From: Mesorhizobium sp. M2D.F.Ca.ET.226.01.1.1
GTDB lineage: Bacteria > Pseudomonadota > Alphaproteobacteria > Rhizobiales > Rhizobiaceae
Direction of reading: 5' to 3'
NCBI RefSeq assembly: GCF_004022705.2
Contig: NZ_RZOY02000020.1
Span: forward strand, 1-64,000
Length of the DNA: 64,000 nucleotides
The notes beneath the pieces are model-generated. The model did not search any database, was not told where the DNA came from, and saw nothing but the letters and a program-made list of their open reading frames with translations. Shown here piece by piece: positions 58,403 to 64,000 of this stretch. The position numbers and the translations under genes are program-made. The stretch's first letter is position 1. Each line of letters opens with the position of its first letter.

Positions 58403-60148
58403 ATGGGGAAATCAGGAGGGCTATTGGCACTTGTTGCCGGCAGCACGACACGTCTTTGGACGCTTGTCGCGAAGGAGTTCTGGCGCAAGACGCGCCGGCG
58501 TTTGCGCGCCGGCCCTGTCTACCGCTGGCGCTATTCCGGCCGCACGCCCGAACGCGTCCTGATCGCGCCGCCGGATCTGCGGCTCGCCGATCCTCAGATT
58601 GCGCTGGAGATCTATTACGGCCGCTACCCGCTCTCCGGCCATCTGGTAGAGACCGGCGGCCGGTCGCCGTTCCAGCTCGACGTGCCCAATCGCGGCTGGC
58701 AGAAATCGCTGCACGGCTTCCGCTGGCTGCGCCACATGCGCGCCACCGGCACCGAGCTTGCCGCCGCCAATGCAAGGGCCCTGGTCACCGACTGGATCGC
58801 CATGCATGGCAACCAGATCTCCGGCGTGGCCTGGGAACCGGGAACGACAGCCAAGCGCGTGATCGCCTGGCTGCAGCATTCCTCGGTGGTGCTGCAGGGC
58901 GCCGAATTCCCGTTCTATCGCGCCTTCCTCAAATCACTGGCCATGCAGATCCGCTACCTGCGCTCGATGGCGCGTGAGATGCCGGACGGCGAGGGCAGGC
59001 TGCGCGCCCGCATCGCGCTCGCCTTCGCCGCGCTGTCCCTGCCGGCGCCTGCTTCGGCGCTGCGTTCCGCGACGCGCCACCTGGCCGAGGAGCTGGAGCA
59101 TCAGATCCTGCCCGACGGCGGCCACATCTCGCGCAAGCCGATGGCGGTGCTTGAATTGCTGGCCGATCTTCTGCCGCTGCGCCAGACCTATGCCAACCAG
59201 GCCGAGGCGCCGCCCGCTGCCTTGATCGGCGCCATCGACCGCATGTTGCCGGCGCTGCGCTTCTTCCGCCACCAGGACGGCAGCCTTGCCCGCTTCAACG
59301 GCATGGGCGCGACCATCCATGACCGCATCGCCACCATCATGCGCCATGACGACACGGCAGGCGCCCCGCTGCTGCACGCGCCGCATTCCGGCTATGAGCG
59401 CCTGTCGATGGGCGGCGTGACGGTGATCGCCGACACCGGGCTGCCGCCGCCGGTCGACGTCTCCAACGCGGCGCATGCAGGCTGCCTTGCTTTCGAGCTC
59501 TCCTCCGGACGCCAGCACTTCATCGTCAATGCCGGCATCGACACTTACGGCGCCCCGGAATTCCGGCCGCTGGCGCGCGCCACCGCCGCGCATTCGACGG
59601 CGACCGTCAACGACACCTCCTCGGCGCGCTTCAGCCACTCGCTGCGTGTCAGCGACCTTTTGGGCTCGCCGCTGATCGGCGGTCCGCAGCACGTGCCCTG
59701 CAAGCGCCTCGACCAGAAAGGCATGCAAGGCTTTGTCGCCCGCCATGACGGCTACGCCGCCCAGTTCGGCTTCCTGCATGAGCGCGAGCTGAAGCTAAGC
59801 TCAAACGGCAATGTACTGACCGGCCGCGATCGTTTCCTGCGCCAAGGCGGCGGCGCGATCCGCAACAATGGCCGCGACTTCGTCACGGTGCGCTTCCACG
59901 TCCACCCCGACATCAGCGTGCTGCAGGACGACCACAACCGCTTTACGCTGGCCGCCGCGCCAGGCGACAGCTGGGTCTTCACTTGCGCCGAAGTGGTGCC
60001 CGAGGTCGAGGAATCGATCTATTTCGCCGGCCTGGGCGGCCCGCGCCGCAGCCGCCAGATCGTGCTCGCCTTCAAGGCCTCGGAGATCGCCGAGGTGCAC
60101 TGGCAGCTGACGCGCACGCACATCGCCGGCTATCCCGAGAACAACTGA
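58403..60148 (+). CDS. Heparinase II/III family protein
   Basis: A 581-residue protein of the alginate lyase / heparinase II/III superfamily. An N-terminal alpha-toroid (to about 340) contains WRYSGRTPERVLIAPPDLRL and GAEFPFYRAFLKSLAMQIRY. The C-terminal beta-sandwich holds HDDTAGAPLLHAPHSGYERL, RATAAHSTATVNDTSSARF and FLRQGGGAIRNNGRDFVTVR. No classic signal peptide is visible. In rhizobia this gene commonly sits between rsmB and purH, as here. It probably acts on a cell-envelope or capsular polysaccharide. Confidence 0.9.
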   Translation: MGKSGGLLALVAGSTTRLWTLVAKEFWRKTRRRLRAGPVYRWRYSGRTPERVLIAPPDLRLADPQIALEIYYGRYPLSGHLVETGGRSPFQLDVPNRGWQKSLHGFRWLRHMRATGTELAAANARALVTDWIAMHGNQISGVAWEPGTTAKRVIAWLQHSSVVLQGAEFPFYRAFLKSLAMQIRYLRSMAREMPDGEGRLRARIALAFAALSLPAPASALRSATRHLAEELEHQILPDGGHISRKPMAVLELLADLLPLRQTYANQAEAPPAALIGAIDRMLPALRFFRHQDGSLARFNGMGATIHDRIATIMRHDDTAGAPLLHAPHSGYERLSMGGVTVIADTGLPPPVDVSNAAHAGCLAFELSSGRQHFIVNAGIDTYGAPEFRPLARATAAHSTATVNDTSSARFSHSLRVSDLLGSPLIGGPQHVPCKRLDQKGMQGFVARHDGYAAQFGFLHERELKLSSNGNVLTGRDRFLRQGGGAIRNNGRDFVTVRFHVHPDISVLQDDHNRFTLAAAPGDSWVFTCAEVVPEVEESIYFAGLGGPRRSRQIVLAFKASEIAEVHWQLTRTHIAGYPENN

Positions 60149-60260
60149 GCCTGCCCGGCAAACGCGGCTGCGCGCTGACCCCAGATTCACTTGATTTCCG
60201 GGGCTCATATGCTAGGGCCGGCCGAAGGTCCCTGCCAACAGCTCTGAAAGGCCGCCCGCC

Positions 60261-61877
60261 ATGGCCGTGCCCACAAAAAACATTCCGGCGCCCGATCTCG
60301 TTCCGGTGCGCCGCGCGCTGCTTTCCGTCTTCGACAAGACCGGCCTGATCGATTTCGCCAGGGCGCTCGCCGCTTCCGGTGTCGAGCTGGTTTCGACCGG
60401 CGGCACGGCCAAGGCACTCGCCGAGGCCGGCCTGGCGGTGCGCGACGTCTCCGAGCTGACCGGCTTTCCCGAGATCATGGATGGCCGAGTGAAGACCCTG
60501 CATCCGTCGGTGCATGGCGCGCTGCTCGGCATCCGCGACGATGCCGACCATGTCAAGGCCATGCGCGACCATCACATCGAGCCGATCGACCTTCTCGTCT
60601 CGAATCTCTATCCCTTCGAGGAGGTTCGCCGCTCCGGCGCCGGCTATGCCTCGATCGTCGAGAACATCGACATTGGCGGGCCGGCGATGATCCGCGCCTC
60701 AGCCAAGAACCACGCCTACGTCGCCATCGTCACCGATCCGGCCGACTATGCTTCAGTCATCAACGCGCTGGAGATGAACCTCGGCTCGCTGTCCTTGGAT
60801 TTCCGCAAAAAGCTGGCGGCCAAGGCTTTTGCCCGCACCGCCACCTACGACGCGGCGATCTCCGGCTGGTTCGCCGAGGCGCTGGAGATAGAGCATCCGA
60901 CCTGGCGCGCTTTCGGCGGCCGCCTCGACCAGGTGATGCGCTATGGCGAGAACCCGCACCAGGGCGCCGGCTTCTATCTGTCGGGCGACCAGCGGCCGGG
61001 CGTCGCCACCGCCAGGCAGTTGCAGGGCAAGCAGCTCTCCTACAACAACATCAACGACACCGACGCCGCCTTCGAACTGGTCGGCGAGTTCGATCCAGCC
61101 AGCTCGGCGGCGATCGCTATCATCAAACATGCCAACCCCTGCGGGGTCGCCGAAGGTGAAACGCTGAAGGTGGCCTACGCCAAGGCGCTGGCCTGCGACC
61201 CGGTCTCGGCCTTCGGCGGCATCGTCGCCATGAACCGCATCCTCGACGCCGAGGCTGCCGAGGAGATCGTCAAGACCTTCACCGAGGTCATCATCGCGCC
61301 CGACGCCACCGACGAGGCTGCAGCGATCGTCGCGGCAAAGAAGAACCTGCGCCTTTTGGTTACCGGCGGCCTGCCCGACCCGCGCGCCGCCGGCACGCTT
61401 GCCAAATCCGTCGCCGGCGGGCTTTTGGTGCAAAGCCGCGACAATGCCGTGGTGGACGACCTCGAGCTGAAAGTGGTGACCGAGCGCGCGCCGACGCCGG
61501 CCGAACTGGCCGACCTGAAATTCGCCTTCCGTGTCACCAAGCACGTCAAGTCCAACGCCATCGTCTATGCCAGGGATGGCGCGACGGTCGGCATCGGCGC
61601 CGGCCAGATGAGCCGCGTCGATTCCTCGCGCATCGCCGCCCGCAAGGCGCTCGACGCGGCGGAAGCGGCTGGTCTCGCCGAACCGCTGACCAAAGGCTCG
61701 GTGGTGGCCTCGGACGCCTTCTTCCCCTTCGCCGACGGGCTATTGTTGGCGATCGAAGCCGGCGCCACGGCGGTGATCCAGCCCGGCGGCTCGATGCGCG
61801 ACGACGACGTGATCGCCGCCGCCGACGAGCACGGCATCGCCATGGTGTTCACCGGAGTCAGACATTTCAGGCATTAG
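60261..61877 (+). CDS. purH: Bifunctional AICAR transformylase / IMP cyclohydrolase
   Basis: Carries out the last two steps of IMP synthesis. The 538 residues have the cyclohydrolase (MGS-fold) domain first, with VELVSTGGTAKALAEAGLAV and MDGRVKTLHPSVHGALLGIR. The transformylase follows, with RYGENPHQGA, IIKHANPCGVAEGE (Lys-His pair) and SDAFFPFADGLLLAIEAGAT. The sequence is unbroken and of normal length. Confidence 0.97.
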   Translation: MAVPTKNIPAPDLVPVRRALLSVFDKTGLIDFARALAASGVELVSTGGTAKALAEAGLAVRDVSELTGFPEIMDGRVKTLHPSVHGALLGIRDDADHVKAMRDHHIEPIDLLVSNLYPFEEVRRSGAGYASIVENIDIGGPAMIRASAKNHAYVAIVTDPADYASVINALEMNLGSLSLDFRKKLAAKAFARTATYDAAISGWFAEALEIEHPTWRAFGGRLDQVMRYGENPHQGAGFYLSGDQRPGVATARQLQGKQLSYNNINDTDAAFELVGEFDPASSAAIAIIKHANPCGVAEGETLKVAYAKALACDPVSAFGGIVAMNRILDAEAAEEIVKTFTEVIIAPDATDEAAAIVAAKKNLRLLVTGGLPDPRAAGTLAKSVAGGLLVQSRDNAVVDDLELKVVTERAPTPAELADLKFAFRVTKHVKSNAIVYARDGATVGIGAGQMSRVDSSRIAARKALDAAEAAGLAEPLTKGSVVASDAFFPFADGLLLAIEAGATAVIQPGGSMRDDDVIAAADEHGIAMVFTGVRHFRH

Positions 61878-61885
61878 CGCGCTTC

Positions 61886-62062
61886 ACCTTCTCCCCTTGT
61901 GGGAGAAGGTGTCGCCGAAGGCGACGGATGAGGCTCCAGGGAATGAGACGTCCGGAAACTGAATGATTCCAGGCGCTTACTTCTTCGGCGCAGCGATCCT
62001 TCCAACACCCCTCATCCGACCGAGCTTCGCTCGGCCCCCTTCTTCCACAAGGGGAGAAGGGA
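61886..62062. repeat. Palindromic CTTCTCCCCTTGTGGGAGAAGG-type intergenic element
   Basis: ACCTTCTCCC-CTTGT-GGGAGAAGGT at 61,886-61,910 is a ten-base-pair perfect hairpin. A related, inverted copy (CTTCTTCCACAAGGGGAGAA) stands at 62,040-62,060. Between them are smaller hairpins GTCGCC-GAA-GGCGAC and CCGAGC-TTC-GCTCGG. This design is common between genes in rhizobia. It fills the purH-MFS gap and may act as a two-way terminator. Confidence 0.75.
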
Positions 62063-62071
62063 AGTCTCGCG

Positions 62072-63451
62072 CTACCCCTTCGGCTTGTCCGCCGGATAAG
62101 GCGTCCCCACCAGGATCGCCATGCCGAGCCCCAGGAACAGGATGATCGCCGCCATGCCGAGCCGGGGCGAATCGCTCATGGTCGTGATGGTCGCCACCAT
62201 GAACGGCGCCAGGAAGCTGGTGGCGCGTCCCGCCAGCGCATAGATGCCGAAGTAGCGGCCGGATTCGGCGGCCGTCACGCTGCGCGCCATGTAGGAGCGC
62301 GACGACGCCTGCACCGGGCCGAAGGCCAGACCGATCAGCAGGCCGTAGAGTATGTAGGCCTTCTCCGCCGCGGTGCCGAACAAGCCACCGGAATCGGCGG
62401 TCGACAGCGGGATCAGGCCGAGCAGGGTGAAGCCAGGACCGGTCGAGACGACGCCGATGGTCGCGACCGAAAGCATCACCAGCGCGATCATCACTACATG
62501 CTTCGAGCCGAAGGCCGTGTCCAGCCGCGCCGCGATCCAGCAGCCGAAGATGGCGACGATGTTGAGGATGATGCCGAACAGGCCGATCTCGGTGATCGAC
62601 CAATGGAACATGCCTGCCGCGAAGGTGCCGCCGAGCGCCAGCAGCGCATTGACGCCGTCCTGATAGATCATGCGGGCCAGAAGAAAGCGCAGGATGCCGC
62701 TACGTTGGAACACCTCGTCAAGCGTCGATCTCAGTTCGAAGAGGCCCTCACGGACCGCCGGTCCGATCGGGATGCCCTTGATCGCGTCCGGCGTGAAGAA
62801 GAACATCGGCAGGATGAAGAGAAAGTACCAGCCGGCCGACATCGGCCCGGTGAAGCGGGCGTCCTCGCCAAGCTTCGGATCGAGACCGAACAGCGGGTCG
62901 AGGCCGACGATCGTCTTGCCGGTCTCCAGATTGCCGGCCAGGAACAGCACCACGAAGATCAGCGCGATCATGCCGCCGAGATAGCCGAGCCCCCAGGCGA
63001 CGTTGGAGATCTTGCCGATCTCCTCCTTCGGCACCAGCCGCGGCATCATGGAATCGTTGAACACGGTCGAAAATTCCGCCGCTACCGAGGCCAGCGAGAA
63101 CAACAGCACGACCAGGAACAGGTTCGAGCCGGGCGCGGCGAACCACAGCAGGCTAAGGCTGATGATCTTGATCGCGGCGAAGAAGGCAATCCATGGCTTG
63201 CGCGGCCCGGTCTGGTCGGCAATCGAGCCGAGCACCGGCGAGAGCACTGCGATCACAAGGCCGGCGGCCGCGATACCGTAACCCCAGGCGGCCTGTCCCG
63301 CGGTCGGGTCGCTCGCCATGCGCGAGACGAAATAGGGCCCGAAGATGAACGTGGTGACGACGGTGAAGAAAGGCTGCGCCGCCCAGTCGAAGAACATCCA
63401 GCCCCAGATGCCGCGCCCCGTCGCCCGCCGCACTGTCTCTACTGCCGCCAT
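62072..63451 (-). CDS. MFS transporter, UMF1/Atg22-like family
   Basis: An inner-membrane permease of 459 residues with about twelve segments. The start GIWGWMFFDWAAQPFFTVVT and loops such as NDSMMPRLVPKEEIGKISNV, WGLGYLGGM and GPVQASSRSYMARSVTAAES match the UMF1 group, related to vacuolar Atg22 exporters. The substrate is unknown. I chose ATG 63,451, preceded by AGGGA; alternatives in frame are 63,487 and 63,514. It follows the decayed methyltransferase gene on the same strand. Confidence 0.88.
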   Translation of the reverse strand: MAAVETVRRATGRGIWGWMFFDWAAQPFFTVVTTFIFGPYFVSRMASDPTAGQAAWGYGIAAAGLVIAVLSPVLGSIADQTGPRKPWIAFFAAIKIISLSLLWFAAPGSNLFLVVLLFSLASVAAEFSTVFNDSMMPRLVPKEEIGKISNVAWGLGYLGGMIALIFVVLFLAGNLETGKTIVGLDPLFGLDPKLGEDARFTGPMSAGWYFLFILPMFFFTPDAIKGIPIGPAVREGLFELRSTLDEVFQRSGILRFLLARMIYQDGVNALLALGGTFAAGMFHWSITEIGLFGIILNIVAIFGCWIAARLDTAFGSKHVVMIALVMLSVATIGVVSTGPGFTLLGLIPLSTADSGGLFGTAAEKAYILYGLLIGLAFGPVQASSRSYMARSVTAAESGRYFGIYALAGRATSFLAPFMVATITTMSDSPRLGMAAIILFLGLGMAILVGTPYPADKPKG

Positions 63452-63500
63452 GCTGATTCCCTCGGCCCCGTCCGCGTCGGGCGTCATGTCTGCATGTTTT

Positions 63501-64000
63501 TCATGACGGCGCAAATGCGCCCGGCTTGCGACCTGCGACGGCCGTCGCGCAGCCGAAAAAGAAACGTTTGAACTGGACCTCCAGCCCTTCGCCCTTCAGC
63601 ATTTCCGCCATATGCGAGGCATCGCCGAAATTGGTGGAGTAGGTGCCGATCATTGAGAAGTCGCGCGCGCCCCTCAGCAGCGTCCTTTCGACAAGCGGCA
63701 GCACCACCTTGAGGTGGAAGAGATAAAGTGGCCGCAGCTACCAGCCCTTCGGGTCGGATGCTTCGGTCATGCAGAAAACGCCGCCCGGCCTGAGGCATCG
63801 AGCGACCAGCTTGGCGAGCCTGGCATGCTACTCGCGATTGAACGTCTTGAGACCGAAGGTCGAGACGACGAAATCGGCGCTGGCATCGGGCAGGTCGCTG
63901 GCCAGCACATCGTCCTCGATGAAGGCGATCTTGTGGGCACGGTGGGCATGCAGACGTTGCATGGCGCGCCGATGCATGCCCGATGAGATGTCGACCGCGG
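63501..64000 (-). pseudogene. UbiE-like class I methyltransferase with in-frame stops, cut by the window edge
   Basis: Reading leftward from 64,000 in a single frame gives VDISSGMHRRAMQRL, ASDLPDASADFVVSTFGLKT, then FNRE, a TAG (63,828-63,830), HARLAKLVARCLRPGGVFCM, TEASDPKGW, a second TAG (63,738-63,740), LRPLYLFHLKVVLPLVERTL, MIGTYSTNFGDASHMAEMLK and the C-terminus FFFGCATAVAGRKP. These are the SAM-binding, post-II and C-terminal regions of UbiE/COQ5-type methyltransferases. Both stops replace single codons without shifting the frame, so the gene is a pseudogene, not a sequencing slip. The 5' end lies outside the window. Confidence 0.8.

Overview
The window reads as an alphaproteobacterial chromosome of the Rhizobiales, most like Mesorhizobium. 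Pointers are the order atpH-atpA-atpG-atpD-atpC, the leuS-lptE pair, the rsmB-heparinase-purH run, DUF982 and NDUFS4-like remnants typical of symbiosis islands, and palindromic intergenic repeats of the rhizobial RIME type. I assigned the organism by pattern recognition only.

Two kinds of DNA meet near position 14,078. Bases 1 to about 14,077 look like accessory (island) DNA: the 3' part of a thiamine operon (thiS-thiG-thiE-thiD), decayed NDUFS4-like and DUF982 genes, a small heat-shock protein, a histidine kinase cut off at its 5' end, an internally deleted IS256-family and a broken IS110-family insertion sequence, a large GGDEF/EAL protein, and the frameshifted C-terminal part of a very large protein. 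That protein joins a domain with the DxDGD signature of double-psi-barrel RNA polymerases to a shikimate-kinase domain. At 14,078-14,097 lies an isolated 20-base copy of a tRNA-Ser 3' end, which I interpret as an attachment site marking the edge of an integrated element.

From 14.1 kb on the content is mostly chromosomal. 14.2-22.8 kb: a secreted protein, an aromatic-ammonia-lyase homologue without its MIO triad, a frameshifted recQ, a LysE-type exporter, and two versions of a beta-propeller/sulfotransferase pair (one a fusion, one as separate overlapping genes in reverse order). 23.0-26.9 kb: hexuronate catabolism (uxaC and a KduD-like dehydrogenase, divergent from uxuB). 27.0-33.1 kb: a signal-peptidase paralogue without its catalytic lysine, then the F1 ATP synthase operon. 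33.4-42.4 kb: DUF4345, an Asp/Glu racemase, priA, transaldolase, lptE, leuS, a YggS-type protein and a small membrane protein. 42.5-47.4 kb: two aldo/keto reductases, LysR, an MFS exporter and usg. 47.7-51.7 kb: acs, a MOSC protein and cfa. 51.7-55.8 kb: a possible tiny leader ORF or small RNA, a TadG-like VWA protein, a transglutaminase-like protein, a HAD phosphatase and SDHAF4/DUF1674. 55.9-64.0 kb: htpX, rsmB, heparinase II/III, purH, an MFS permease and a methyltransferase pseudogene that runs off the end.

Five copies or part copies of one palindromic repeat lie between genes from 37.6 to 55.5 kb and I found none in the first 14 kb, which agrees with the proposed boundary. Several genes (recQ, the second sulfotransferase, the polymerase-like gene, the terminal methyltransferase) carry frameshifts or stops. 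Some may be sequencing errors, so the reading frames should be checked against raw reads.
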